From positions 124,001 to 188,000 of the forward strand of contig JAKOUY010000016.1 of NCBI GenBank assembly GCA_029782355.1: a stretch of DNA of 64,000 bases, read 5' to 3'. Position numbers and translations under genes: made by a program. This DNA comes from Actinomycetes bacterium. Its GTDB lineage: Bacteria; Actinomycetota; Acidimicrobiia; Acidimicrobiales; Ilumatobacteraceae. The notes under the pieces are model-generated. The model saw only the letters and a list, made by a program, of their open reading frames with translations, did not search any database and had not been told where the DNA came from. Of the stretch, positions 9,312-17,855 are shown one piece after another; position 1 is the first letter of the stretch, and every line of letters begins with the position of its first letter.

Positions 9312-12300
9312 ATTCGGAGACGGGCCGAGTCCACACGTCGTTCAGACGACGGACCTCGCGACCGTCCCGGCCTGGTCTGGCTGCTACTCAGTGCGGTCAC
9401 CGTGCCACTGGTGGTCCTGTTCGCCGTGACTGGCCTGAACTTCAGCCGCGCCTTGGCCGAGCGCCGCGCCGCCCAGCAGGTCAGCCGCAACATCGAGCTG
9501 CTCACCGCCGCGGCCCATGTCTACCTGCCCGAGACGCTCGACCGGGTCGACACGGTCGGCTTCGCCCGTCTCGACGAACTGCACATGAACCGGACCGTCG
9601 TGCGGGCCCTGACGGGCATCGATCCGGCGTCGCTCAGCGCGCCGAACCGGGTCGCCCTCGACGCCGGGCTCGACCGCCTGCAACGGCTGCTCACCGGTGA
9701 CGGCGCCGATGCCGCGGACCGGGAGGCGGCGCAGCGGCTGGTGGCGATCCGGGCCCGCCTGCACGACCTGCGGGTCCGCTTCGACGAGGGCCAGACGACC
9801 TCGGCCGATCAACTCGGCGCCCACCGCGACCTGGTCAGTCTGGTCGACTCGATCGTCGACGAGACCCTGCTCGAACTGACACCGGGTCGCGCCGCCCCGG
9901 CGTCGCTGGTCCAGGGCGCGGCCACGGTGAAGGCGCTGGTCACCGTGGCGCGCACGGCGAACGTCGAAGCCAACGCCGCCTTCGGCCGGATCGTCCACCT
10001 CGGTGACCCGGCCACCCAGCCGGACCTGGCGATCATGGTCGACCGCCATCACCAGGCGCTGATCGATGCCACCCGGGCCGCCGGGCCAGAGCAGCGCGCC
10101 CTGATCACCAAGGTCGCCCGCTCGGCGCACGAGGCGGCGTGGGAGGCCTCGATCCGCACGCTGGTCACCCAGATGCCCGGCGGCAGCTTCGACGGGTCGT
10201 CCTACTCCGCCGGCCAGATCCAGGTCATCGCCCGGGCGCTGTCCTCACACCTCGACTACTTCAACGATCTCGACGACGCCACCGGCCAGGTCATGGACAT
10301 CGAGGCCGACCGTGCCGGCGCCGTCGCCGACCGCGCCCGCCAGTCGGCCGTGCAAGCCGTGGTCCTGCTGGCCGTCACCGCCCTGTGCACGGTGGCCGGG
10401 GCCTACCTCGTCGGCCGGCGGGTCATCGGTCCGCTGCGCCGCCTGTCCTCGGCTGCCGAATCGATCTCCGAGGGTCACCTGCCCACGGCTCCCTTGCCCG
10501 AGCGCGGACCCAGTGAGGTGCGCTCCACGACCCGGGCGTTCAACGATCTGGCCGGCAGTCTGACGGTGGTCGAGGCCGCGGTGCACACCCTGGCTCATGG
10601 TGACGTCGAGCACCCGGCCGAGGTCCACGGCGTGCCGGGTCCGCTCGGCGAGTCGCTGCGCGCCTCGCTGGCCCGCCTGCGGCACGTCACCGGCCGGCTC
10701 CGCCAGAGCGACGCGGTGGCCTCGGCCATCGTCGGCACCGCGGCTGACGCGATCTGGACCCTCGATGCCAACGGCGTGATCCTGACGGCCAACGAGGCCG
10801 CGGTCGCCATGCTCGGTCGCCCCGGCACCGACCAGATCGGCCACCCGCTGACCGACTTCCTGGAGGACAACGCCGGCCAGCCGTACGTGATCAGCGCGTC
10901 CGGTCGGACCGTGCCGGTGCTGGTCAGCGTCAGCCGGGGGACGGTGCACGAGGCCGGGATCACCGCCGTGTTCGCCCGGGACATCACCGAGCGCCGCGAG
11001 CTCGAACTGCAGCTGGCCCACCAGGCGACGCACGACTCGCTCACCGGTCTGCCCAATCGCACGGCCGTCCTGCAGCGCATCGCCGCCCAGCTGTCGGCAT
11101 CCGTCACCGCTCCGACCGCCGCCTCGCGGCCGGCCGGCGAGCCCGGCGGCCTTGCTGTGCTCTTCGTCGATCTCGACGGGTTCAAGGCGGTCAACGACAC
11201 CCACGGCCACGGTGTCGGCGACCAGGTGCTCTGTGCGGTGGCCTCCCGCATGGCGCTGCTGGCCGGCACCGGCCATCTCGCCGCCCGGCTCGGTGGCGAC
11301 GAGTTCCTCGTCGTGTCGCTGGCGCCCACCACCGAGCGCGATGCCGCCCGCCTCGGCCAGCAGCTGATCACCGAGTTGGAGCGACCGATCGACGTCGGCG
11401 AGGCCACCTTCAGCCTGTCGGCCAGCGTCGGCGTGGCCAGGTCCCGGCCGAGCGACACCGACCCGCTGGAGCTGATCCGGCGCGCCGACGAGGCTGCCCA
11501 CCTGGCCAAGTCTCGCGGCCGGGCGCGCGTCGAGGTCTACCGGGCCGACATGCAGGCCCGCGTCGAGCAGCAGTCGGCCATCCTCCTGGCGTTGCGCCGG
11601 GCGGTGCGCGACGGCGAGCTGGAACTGTTCCTGCAACCGATCATGGACCTGCGCGTCGGCCGGTTCCCCACCGCCGAAGCGCTGGTGCGCTGGCGCCGTG
11701 ACGGCGTGCTGGTCACCGCCGCCGACTTCATCCCCGTCGCCGAGCAGTCCTCGCTGATCAACGAGATCAGCCGGTGGATGATCGCCGAATCGTGCCGGGT
11801 GCTGTCCCGTTGGAACCGCATCGCCGGGCTCGAGGGCCGGCGCATCGCCGTCAACGTCAGCAGCCGGCACCTGATGGACGACCGCTTCCTGAGCGACCTC
11901 GACCAGGCCATCGCCGCGGCCGACACCCCGCCCGGGCAGATCGAGCTGGAACTGACCGAGACCCGCCTGTTGACCGACATGCCCAAGGTCAACCGCACGC
12001 TGCGCAGCATCAGCGCCCGGGGGATCACCCTGGCCGTCGATGACTTCGGCGCCGGCTACGCCTCGATGGCCTACCTGCGTGACCTGCAGGTCGACGTGGT
12101 CAAGCTCGACCGCCAGTTCGTCGGCCGGGTCGGCAAGGATCCCGTCGACCAGGCCATCGTCACCGCCCTGCTGGCACTGAGCGCTGCGCTGGGCTTCGAG
12201 GTCGTCGCCGAGGGGGTCGAGTCCGGCGAGCAGATGGCGTTCCTCGCCGCCCACGGGTGCACCCGGGTCCAGGGCCACCACATCGCCCAGCCGATGCCGG

Positions 12301-12449
12301 TGGCCGAGTGCGAGCAGTGGCTGCTGGCCCACCTGGCACCGACCACGGCCGAGATCGACCCCGCCAGTAGCATCTCGACCGACCCCTCGAGCACAGGAGC
12401 GTTGCCGCATGCCCGTCACCGTCGTCGTCGGCGCCCAGTGGGGCGATGA
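9312..12449 (+). CDS. membrane-bound PAS-GGDEF-EAL cyclic-di-GMP protein
   Basis: About 1045 residues. Order: basic N-terminus, transmembrane helix (WLLLSAVTVPLVVLFAVTG), a long helical extracytoplasmic sensor region, second transmembrane helix (VVLLAVTALCTVAGAYLVG), HAMP linker, PAS domain ending in FARDITERRELE, GGDEF domain and EAL domain. The diguanylate cyclase signature is intact (RLGGDEFLVV). The phosphodiesterase domain keeps EALVRW, AVDDFGAGYASM and VVAEGVES, so both halves could be active. It would couple an envelope signal to cyclic-di-GMP levels. The start is uncertain: ATG 9234 and GTG 9279 are in frame, but a TACACT -10 box at 9300-9305 favours initiation at or after the ATT at 9312. 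The 3' end overlaps purA by 41 bases. Confidence 0.85.
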   Translation: MRRRAESTRRSDDGPRDRPGLVWLLLSAVTVPLVVLFAVTGLNFSRALAERRAAQQVSRNIELLTAAAHVYLPETLDRVDTVGFARLDELHMNRTVVRALTGIDPASLSAPNRVALDAGLDRLQRLLTGDGADAADREAAQRLVAIRARLHDLRVRFDEGQTTSADQLGAHRDLVSLVDSIVDETLLELTPGRAAPASLVQGAATVKALVTVARTANVEANAAFGRIVHLGDPATQPDLAIMVDRHHQALIDATRAAGPEQRALITKVARSAHEAAWEASIRTLVTQMPGGSFDGSSYSAGQIQVIARALSSHLDYFNDLDDATGQVMDIEADRAGAVADRARQSAVQAVVLLAVTALCTVAGAYLVGRRVIGPLRRLSSAAESISEGHLPTAPLPERGPSEVRSTTRAFNDLAGSLTVVEAAVHTLAHGDVEHPAEVHGVPGPLGESLRASLARLRHVTGRLRQSDAVASAIVGTAADAIWTLDANGVILTANEAAVAMLGRPGTDQIGHPLTDFLEDNAGQPYVISASGRTVPVLVSVSRGTVHEAGITAVFARDITERRELELQLAHQATHDSLTGLPNRTAVLQRIAAQLSASVTAPTAASRPAGEPGGLAVLFVDLDGFKAVNDTHGHGVGDQVLCAVASRMALLAGTGHLAARLGGDEFLVVSLAPTTERDAARLGQQLITELERPIDVGEATFSLSASVGVARSRPSDTDPLELIRRADEAAHLAKSRGRARVEVYRADMQARVEQQSAILLALRRAVRDGELELFLQPIMDLRVGRFPTAEALVRWRRDGVLVTAADFIPVAEQSSLINEISRWMIAESCRVLSRWNRIAGLEGRRIAVNVSSRHLMDDRFLSDLDQAIAAADTPPGQIELELTETRLLTDMPKVNRTLRSISARGITLAVDDFGAGYASMAYLRDLQVDVVKLDRQFVGRVGKDPVDQAIVTALLALSAALGFEVVAEGVESGEQMAFLAAHGCTRVQGHHIAQPMPVAECEQWLLAHLAPTTAEIDPASSISTDPSSTGALPHARHRRRRRPVGR

Positions 12450-13665
12450 GGGCAAGGCCAAGGTCATCGACCTGCTCGCCGCCGACCACGCCTACGTGGT
12501 GCGCTACCAGGGCGGGCACAACGCCGGACACACGGTGGTCGTCGACGACCAGCGCTACGCCCTGCAACTGGTGCCCAGCGGGGTGTTGTACCCGCACGTG
12601 GTGCCGGTGATCGGCAACGGGGTGGTGGTCGACCTGCCCACGCTGTTCCAGGAGATCGACACCCTCCAGTCGCGGGGCATCGACTGCTCGCGCCTGCGGG
12701 TGTCCGATCGGGCCCACCTGATCTTCCCCTGGCACCAAGCGCTCGACGCCCTGCACGAGGCGTCCCGTGGCGACGAGCGGATCGGCACGACGCTGAAGGG
12801 CATCGGTCCGGCCTACGCCGACAAGGCTCGCCGCGACGGGATCCGCGCCGGCGAGGTCCGCTCCGGTTCCGGTGATGCGGAGCACGGCAGCGGCGGGATG
12901 GAGTCCTTCGCCGCCGAGGTCCGCCGTCAGGGCGAGATCCACAACCGGGAGATCACCGCGCTCGGCGGGACCGCCCTCGATGTCGACGAGATCGTCGAAC
13001 GGTTCACCGCCCTCGGCTGGCGGGTGGCGCCGATGGTGGTCGACACCGTCGAACTGCTGCACGACGCCCTTGACCGGGGCGAGTCGATCCTGCTCGAGGG
13101 CGCCCAGGCGACGTTCCTCGATCTCGACCACGGCACGTATCCATACGTCACCTCCTCGAACCCCACGGCCGGCGGGGCGTGCGTGGGCAGCGGCATCGGA
13201 CCGCGCCACCTCGACCGCATCGTCGGCATCACCAAGGCCTACTGCACCCGCGTCGGCGGCGGCCCGTTCCCCACCGAAGCGCTCGACGAGTGGGGCGACA
13301 AGCTGGTGGAGATCGGCCACGAGTACGGCACGGTCACGGGTCGGCGCCGGCGCACCGGATGGCTCGACCTGGTGATGCTGCGCAAGGCGGTGCGGCTCAA
13401 CTCGCTCACCGAGCTGGCCCTGACCAAGCTCGACGTCCTCGACACGTTCCCGGAGATCCTGGTGTGCACCGAGTACGACGCCGAAGGCCGTCCGGTCTAC
13501 GAGCGGCTGCCCGGCTGGCAGACCGACATCTCCGCGGCGCGCACCGTCGACGACCTGCCGGCCAACGCCCGGGCCCTGGTCACCCTGGTGGCAGCCGAGG
13601 TGCGGGTCCCGGTGACCATCGTGGGCACCGGGCCGGCGCGCGACGCGGTGGTGGCCTGGACGTGA
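12409..13665 (+). CDS. purA: adenylosuccinate synthetase
   Basis: A 418-residue PurA, which condenses IMP and aspartate with GTP to adenylosuccinate in AMP synthesis. The N-terminal P-loop GAQWGDEGKAK and the YQGGHNAGHT segment are present, with IGTTLKGIGPAY near residue 125, SSNPTAGG near 245, and the C-terminal VGTGPARD. The ATG has an AGGAG Shine-Dalgarno at 12395-12399 and lies within the last codons of the GGDEF-EAL gene. Its stop overlaps the purB start in a GTGA, so consecutive steps of AMP synthesis are translated together. Confidence 0.97.
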   Translation: MPVTVVVGAQWGDEGKAKVIDLLAADHAYVVRYQGGHNAGHTVVVDDQRYALQLVPSGVLYPHVVPVIGNGVVVDLPTLFQEIDTLQSRGIDCSRLRVSDRAHLIFPWHQALDALHEASRGDERIGTTLKGIGPAYADKARRDGIRAGEVRSGSGDAEHGSGGMESFAAEVRRQGEIHNREITALGGTALDVDEIVERFTALGWRVAPMVVDTVELLHDALDRGESILLEGAQATFLDLDHGTYPYVTSSNPTAGGACVGSGIGPRHLDRIVGITKAYCTRVGGGPFPTEALDEWGDKLVEIGHEYGTVTGRRRRTGWLDLVMLRKAVRLNSLTELALTKLDVLDTFPEILVCTEYDAEGRPVYERLPGWQTDISAARTVDDLPANARALVTLVAAEVRVPVTIVGTGPARDAVVAWT

Positions 13666-14984
13666 TCGGCCGCTATGCCCTGGCGCCGATGGCGGACCTG
13701 TTCACCGACGAGGCTCGCTTCGGTCGCTACCTGGAGATCGAGCTCCTGGCCACCGAGGCCCACGCCGTGATCGGCGCCGTGCCGGTGGCCGATGCGTCCA
13801 CCTGCCGGGCGCGCGCCCCGCACGTCGACGCGGCCTTCGTCGAGGCCGTCGCCGAACGGGAGCGGGTCACCGACCACGACGTCGCCGCCTTCGTCGACGT
13901 GGTCCAGGCGGCCATCGGCCAACCCGCCGGGGCGTGGATCCACTACGGCTTGACCAGCAGCGACGTGGTCGACACCGCATGGTGCTGGATGCTCCGCGAC
14001 GCGTGCGATCTGCTCATCCAGGCCGCCACGCAGCTCCACCGCACGCTGGTCACCCTGGCCCGCCGGCATCGCGACACCGTCATGATCGGGCGGACCCACG
14101 GCATCCATGCCGAACCGACCACCTTCGGGGCCAAGGTTGCCCTGTGGGCCCTGCAGGTCGAACGTGATCTGCTCCGGCTGGACGCCGCCCGCGGTGCCGT
14201 GGCGGTGTGCAAGCTGTCCGGAGCCGTCGGGACCTACAGCAACATCGACCCGGCGATCGAGGCCCACGTCGGGGCGGCCCTCGGCCTGACACCCGTGCCG
14301 GCGACCCAGGTCATCGCTCGCGACCGTCACGCCGAGTACCTGTGGGCGTGCGCCGCCGTCGGCACCACCATGGAGCTGATGGCCGTCGAGCTCCGCCACC
14401 TCCAGCGCACCGAGGTCAGCGAGGTCCAGGAGGGGTTCAAGGCGGGGCAGAAGGGCTCCAGCGCGATGCCCCACAAGCGCAACCCGATCAGCGCCGAGAC
14501 CATCAGCGGGCTGGCCCGGGTGCTGCGCGGCAATCTCCAGGCCGGCATACAGGACGTCGCCCTGTGGCACGAGCGGGACATCTCACACAGCTCCGTGGAG
14601 CGCATCGTCCTGCCGGACTCGTCGATGCTCGCCTACTACGTCCTGGTCCGGATGACCCGGTTGCTCGATGGCCTGGTGGTGGTCCCGGAGCGGATGCGCG
14701 CCAACCTCGACGCCAGCCACGGCGTGGTCTTCAGCCAGCCGGTCCTGCTGGCGCTGGTGCAGGCCGGGCTGTCGCGGGATGTGGCCTATCGCATCGTTCA
14801 GGAGGGCGCGGCGACGGCGTGGTCGCAGGGGCGCCCACTGCGCGCCGTGATCGACGAGCGGCTGAGCGGGCCAGACGGCGTGCGAGTCGATCCGGCGGTC
14901 CTCGATGCGGCCTTCGACCTCGGCCGGGCGACCCGCCACGCCGGGCGCGCCGTCGATCAGCTGGCCGGCCCGCCGGGTCGCTGA
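13662..14984 (+). CDS. purB: adenylosuccinate lyase
   Basis: A 440-residue PurB of the fumarase/aspartase superfamily. It cleaves adenylosuccinate to AMP and SAICAR to AICAR, releasing fumarate. The superfamily signature loop is GSSAMPHKRNP (near residue 270) and the conserved catalytic-His segment is GRTHGIHAEPTTFG (near 145). The GTG start overlaps the purA stop as GTGA, which fixes the start. The 3' end overlaps the convergent DinB-like gene by 28 bases. Confidence 0.96.
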   Translation: MIGRYALAPMADLFTDEARFGRYLEIELLATEAHAVIGAVPVADASTCRARAPHVDAAFVEAVAERERVTDHDVAAFVDVVQAAIGQPAGAWIHYGLTSSDVVDTAWCWMLRDACDLLIQAATQLHRTLVTLARRHRDTVMIGRTHGIHAEPTTFGAKVALWALQVERDLLRLDAARGAVAVCKLSGAVGTYSNIDPAIEAHVGAALGLTPVPATQVIARDRHAEYLWACAAVGTTMELMAVELRHLQRTEVSEVQEGFKAGQKGSSAMPHKRNPISAETISGLARVLRGNLQAGIQDVALWHERDISHSSVERIVLPDSSMLAYYVLVRMTRLLDGLVVVPERMRANLDASHGVVFSQPVLLALVQAGLSRDVAYRIVQEGAATAWSQGRPLRAVIDERLSGPDGVRVDPAVLDAAFDLGRATRHAGRAVDQLAGPPGR

Positions 14985-15592
14985 GTGCCCGTGTCGGGCG
15001 CGGCCTGCGCGGCTGCGCCGACTCGCTCGACGTAGGCCGCCCACCACTCGGCGTCCGCGTCGGGCAGGTTGGCGTTGCCGGCGTGGTAGCCGGCCCCGCC
15101 GTCGATCAGCTCGCGAACGATGTCGGCGTGTCCGGCGTGACGGTTGGTCTCGGCGATCATCCGGACCAGGAGCTGTCCGAGCGTCGGGTGCCGACGCTCC
15201 TCGGGCCACCATGGCACCTCGCCCACGGCGTCGAGATCGAGGGCCTCGATCGAGGCATCCGAGCAGGCCCACACGTGGCGGTACAGCTCGACGATGTCGG
15301 CGCGGGACTCGTCAGCGGTAGCCCACATGTCGGCATTCGGCTCGGCGTCGGCCGCCAACCACGGCAGCGGCCGGTCGAAGGGGCGACCGACGCAGTCGTT
15401 CAAGTAGCCGGCCTCGACACTGGCGACGTGCTTGACGAGGCCCAACAGATTGGTTCCGGTCGGGGTCAGCGGCCGGCGAATGTCGTACTCGGACGCCCCC
15501 TCCAGCTTCCACACCAGCGCCTGGCGGGCGTCGCGCAGGGAGCGGTGCAGCACCGCTCGCAGACCGGCATCGTCGCCGGCCGCCGAGGTCAC
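14957..15592 (-). CDS. DinB-superfamily (DUF664-like) protein
   Basis: A 211-residue four-helix-bundle protein of the DinB/YfiT type. The recognisable features are an N-terminal W-K-LEGASEYD segment, TNLLGLVKHVASVEAGYL with a conserved His, and a C-terminal ETNRHAGHADIVRELIDG with further His residues; three spaced histidines form the metal site in the superfamily. Members include mycothiol- or bacillithiol-dependent transferases and many uncharacterised proteins. The GTG start was chosen because it overlaps the stop of the upstream gene as GTGA. Confidence 0.78.
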   Translation of the reverse strand: MTSAAGDDAGLRAVLHRSLRDARQALVWKLEGASEYDIRRPLTPTGTNLLGLVKHVASVEAGYLNDCVGRPFDRPLPWLAADAEPNADMWATADESRADIVELYRHVWACSDASIEALDLDAVGEVPWWPEERRHPTLGQLLVRMIAETNRHAGHADIVRELIDGGAGYHAGNANLPDADAEWWAAYVERVGAAAQAAPDTGTQRPGGPAS

Positions 15593-15999
15593 GCCGAGCG
15601 ACCGATTCCGGCAGCCGACAGCACGGAGGCCGGAACGCCCACCTCGCGCCACGCCGCGTAGGTGATGTGGTTGCGCTCGCCATACCGCTTGGCCACCTTG
15701 ACGAACTCGGCCTGCAGGTCGGTGATGTCCACGCCGGTCCCCATGTTGGCCAGCTCGGTCTCCAGGTGCATGCGCTCGCTGATCAGGCGCAGCTCGCTCA
15801 CGGCATCGGCCTCGGCCAGCTTCGCCGCGATGGCGTCGATCTGGCGGCGGATGCTGTCCGGCGTGCGCTTCCGGCCGCGCTTGGGCTTGTTGGCCCGGAG
15901 CGCCTCGAGATAGTCACGCACCGCCTTGCCTTCGACTCGTCCAGCAGCCATCGCTGCCTTGTGTTCGGCGGTCACTTCTTTCGGTCCACGCTTTGCCAT
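15589..15999 (-). CDS. small basic protein of unknown function
   Basis: A 136-residue soluble protein with a strongly basic N-terminal half (MAKRGPKEVT, NKPKRGRKRT) followed by long predicted helices (DSIRRQIDAIAAKLAEAD, ERMHLETELANMG) and a C-terminal YAAWREVGVP segment. The layout resembles small actinobacterial nucleic-acid-binding proteins, but I do not recognise a family and DNA binding is inference from charge. It is first in a two-gene unit with the DinB-like gene (GTGA overlap) and has its own strong promoter just upstream. Confidence 0.75.
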   Translation of the reverse strand: MAKRGPKEVTAEHKAAMAAGRVEGKAVRDYLEALRANKPKRGRKRTPDSIRRQIDAIAAKLAEADAVSELRLISERMHLETELANMGTGVDITDLQAEFVKVAKRYGERNHITYAAWREVGVPASVLSAAGIGRSA

Positions 16000-16008
16000 A
16001 GGCCGACC

Positions 16009-16036
16009 ATCATAGATAGGAATTCGCCCGAGGCAA
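16009..16036 (-). promoter_or_regulatory. sigma70-type promoter of the basic-protein/DinB unit
   Basis: On the minus strand TTGCCT (16031-16036) and TATGAT (16009-16014) are separated by 16 bases and lie 9 bases before the ATG at 15999. This is the best canonical -35/-10 pair in the first 20 kb. It sits back-to-back with the thioesterase promoter. Confidence 0.65.
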
Positions 16037-16040
16037 CAGC

Positions 16041-16046
16041 TAGCGT
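16041..16046 (+). promoter_or_regulatory. -10 hexamer TAGCGT of the acyl-CoA thioesterase
   Basis: TAGCGT is followed by 7 bases and the GTG at 16054, a leaderless arrangement divergent from the promoter at 16009-16036. Confidence 0.45.
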
Positions 16047-16053
16047 CGATCTG

Positions 16054-16884
16054 GTGGACGTTCGCCGATTGTTTGATCTCCAGGCGCACGGCCCGGACAC
16101 CCTTGTCGGCATCGGACCGCAGTATCCGTGGGGTGGCTTGTACGGTGGGCAGATCGTCGCCCAGGCCCTGCGGGCCGCGGCGTCGACGGTCGACGACGCG
16201 CTCGCGGCGCACTCGTTGCGCGCATATTTCATCCGTCGAGGCGATCACCACGAGCCGATCCGCTACGAGGTCGACCGGATCCGCAATGGCCGGAGCTTCG
16301 TGACCAGGCGAGTGGTCGCCCGCCAGGCGATCGGCGCAATTCTGAACTGTGACGCCTCCTTCCAAGCTCCCGAGCACACTCGTGACGTGCAGGCCGTGCA
16401 CATGCCGGCTGGATTGCCGAGCCCGGCCGACCTCCCGGATTCGAGCTGGTCATCGGCGTTCGCCCGTCGCACCATTCCCCGCCCGGTCGACCTCGGGCGG
16501 GTGCCGGGCAGCGGGCACGTGGCCGCGTGGATGCGGGTCGCCGACGACCTCGGCGACGATGCCCTGGCCCATCGGTGCTGGCTGGCCTATCTGTCCGATG
16601 ACCTGCCCACCGAGGCGCTGCAATGGGCCATTGCCGAGTCGGTGGGCAGCGCCGCCCGGCACGAGCCGGCGTTCACCGCCAGCCTCGACCATTCGATCTG
16701 GTTCCACCGCCAGCCACGGGTCGATCGCTGGCACCTGCACACCTGCACCTGCCTCGGCTACGTCGGCGGCCGCGGTCTGACGATCGGTCACGTGTTCAGC
16801 CCGGAGGGAGATCACGTCGCCACCGTGGCTCAGGAGGTGCTGCTGCGCGATCGCCCGGCCGGCACCGACGCACCACCCGGTTGA
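16054..16884 (+). CDS. acyl-CoA thioesterase II (TesB-like)
   Basis: A 276-residue double-hotdog thioesterase that hydrolyses acyl-CoA to free acid and CoA. The N-terminal hotdog has YGGQIVAQAL and the LRAYFIRRGD strand. The C-terminal hotdog has the catalytic-type LDHSIWFHR (family D-H-S region) and ends with GRGLTIGHVFSPEGDHVATVAQE, typical of TesB. Length matches the family (about 280). The GTG at 16054 follows a TAGCGT hexamer by 7 bases. It lies 32 bases upstream of pyrE on the same strand, so co-transcription is possible. Confidence 0.9.
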   Translation: MDVRRLFDLQAHGPDTLVGIGPQYPWGGLYGGQIVAQALRAAASTVDDALAAHSLRAYFIRRGDHHEPIRYEVDRIRNGRSFVTRRVVARQAIGAILNCDASFQAPEHTRDVQAVHMPAGLPSPADLPDSSWSSAFARRTIPRPVDLGRVPGSGHVAAWMRVADDLGDDALAHRCWLAYLSDDLPTEALQWAIAESVGSAARHEPAFTASLDHSIWFHRQPRVDRWHLHTCTCLGYVGGRGLTIGHVFSPEGDHVATVAQEVLLRDRPAGTDAPPG

Positions 16885-16916
16885 ACCGGCGCATCACCAC
16901 CGGGGAGACTGTCGCG

Positions 16917-17477
16917 ATGACCGCTGCGTCGATCGCCGATCTGGCCCGCCGCGTCGACCGCATCGCCCGGTTGACCGGCACGTTCACGCTTCGTTCGGGC
17001 AGGATCGCCGGCGAGTACTTCGACAAGTACCGCTTCGAGGCCGATCCGGTGCTGCTGGCCGATCTCGCCGCAGCGCTCGAACCGTTGATCCCGCCGGGCA
17101 CCGAAGTCCTCGCCGGGCTGGAGCTCGGCGGCGTGCCCATCGCCACCGCCCTCTCGTTGCGCACCGGCCTCCCGGCCGCCTTCGTCCGCAAGGAGGCCAA
17201 GACCTACGGCACCGCTCAGCTCGCCGAGGGTGCGGCAGTCGCCGGCCGCCGGGTGCTCGTGGTCGAGGACGTCGTGACCACGGGTGGCCAGGTGGTCATC
17301 TCGACCGCTCAGCTCCGTGACCTCGGGGCCCAGATCGACACCGTGCTGTGCGTGATCGATCGCAGCGACCCCACCGTCGACGGGTCCACCTCCGGTGCGG
17401 CGGCCCTGCTCACCCACGGCCTGACCCTGCGCGCCGCGCTCACCAAGTCCGACCTGGACGCCGCCCACACCACCTGA
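16917..17477 (+). CDS. pyrE: orotate phosphoribosyltransferase
   Basis: A 186-residue type I phosphoribosyltransferase. It transfers phosphoribose from PRPP to orotate, giving OMP in pyrimidine synthesis. The PRPP-binding signature is VLVVEDVVTTGGQV (near residue 110), and FVRKEAKTYGTAQLAEG is the flexible loop with the catalytic Lys. The N-terminal FTLRSGRIAGEYFDKY segment is typical of PyrE. The ATG has a GGGGAG Shine-Dalgarno at 16902-16907. No other pyrimidine gene is nearby. The repeat-rich region 17572-17849 follows. Confidence 0.95.
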   Translation: MTAASIADLARRVDRIARLTGTFTLRSGRIAGEYFDKYRFEADPVLLADLAAALEPLIPPGTEVLAGLELGGVPIATALSLRTGLPAAFVRKEAKTYGTAQLAEGAAVAGRRVLVVEDVVTTGGQVVISTAQLRDLGAQIDTVLCVIDRSDPTVDGSTSGAAALLTHGLTLRAALTKSDLDAAHTT

Positions 17478-17571
17478 CCAACCCCTGGCCAGCGGCCCGC
17501 CCCGGCGAGCCCCCCCGGCCCTGGCGCCGGCCCCGCCCCCGCCGCCCCCACGGATCTCGCCACCCCCCGGC

Positions 17572-17772
17572 CCCATGGGCGCGCAGACGTGCAGAAACGC
17601 ATGATTCCGCGCCCATGGGCGTCGGCGTGGTGCGGTGAGGTGAGCGCAGGGGCCGCGGACACATCGCCCACCGCGTGACGCCGACCGGCCGCCGGCCAGC
17701 ACCCGGCGCGGTCTCCCCCGGCCCCATGGGTGCGCCAACGTGCAGAAACGCATGATTCCGCGCCCATGGGCG
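17572..17772. repeat. two pairs of the 40-bp CCCATGGG repeat
   Basis: CCCATGGG occurs at 17572 and 17612 (40 bases apart) and again at 17723 and 17763 (40 apart). The stretch 17587-17621 is repeated without a mismatch at 17738-17772 (35 bases), each ending in TTCCGCGCCCATGGGCG. The last unit of the array at 3761-4110 has the same design (CCCATGGGCGCG, then TTTCCGCG). Together with the flanking C-rich sequence and the G-rich repeat at 17802-17849, this accounts for the 378-base space between convergent pyrE and the FAD oxidase gene; I see no gene in it. Confidence 0.88.
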
Positions 17773-17801
17773 CGGAAACGTTCACCGGGGCCCGGCCGGT
17801 G

Positions 17802-17849
17802 GGGGCGAGGGCGGGGTGGGGCGAGGGCGGGGTGGGGCGAGGGCGGGGT
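17802..17849. repeat. three perfect copies of a 16-bp G-rich tandem repeat
   Basis: The unit GGGGCGAGGGCGGGGT is present three times without mismatch (17802-17817, 17818-17833, 17834-17849). Runs of three to five G make a G-quadruplex on the plus strand possible. It ends 6 bases before the stop of the FAD oxidase gene. Confidence 0.9.
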
Positions 17850-17855
17850 GGGGTG

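Noticed and set aside
10245-12467. 740-codon antisense frame over the GGDEF-EAL gene
   Set aside because: Shadow of a gene with intact GGDEF and EAL motifs.
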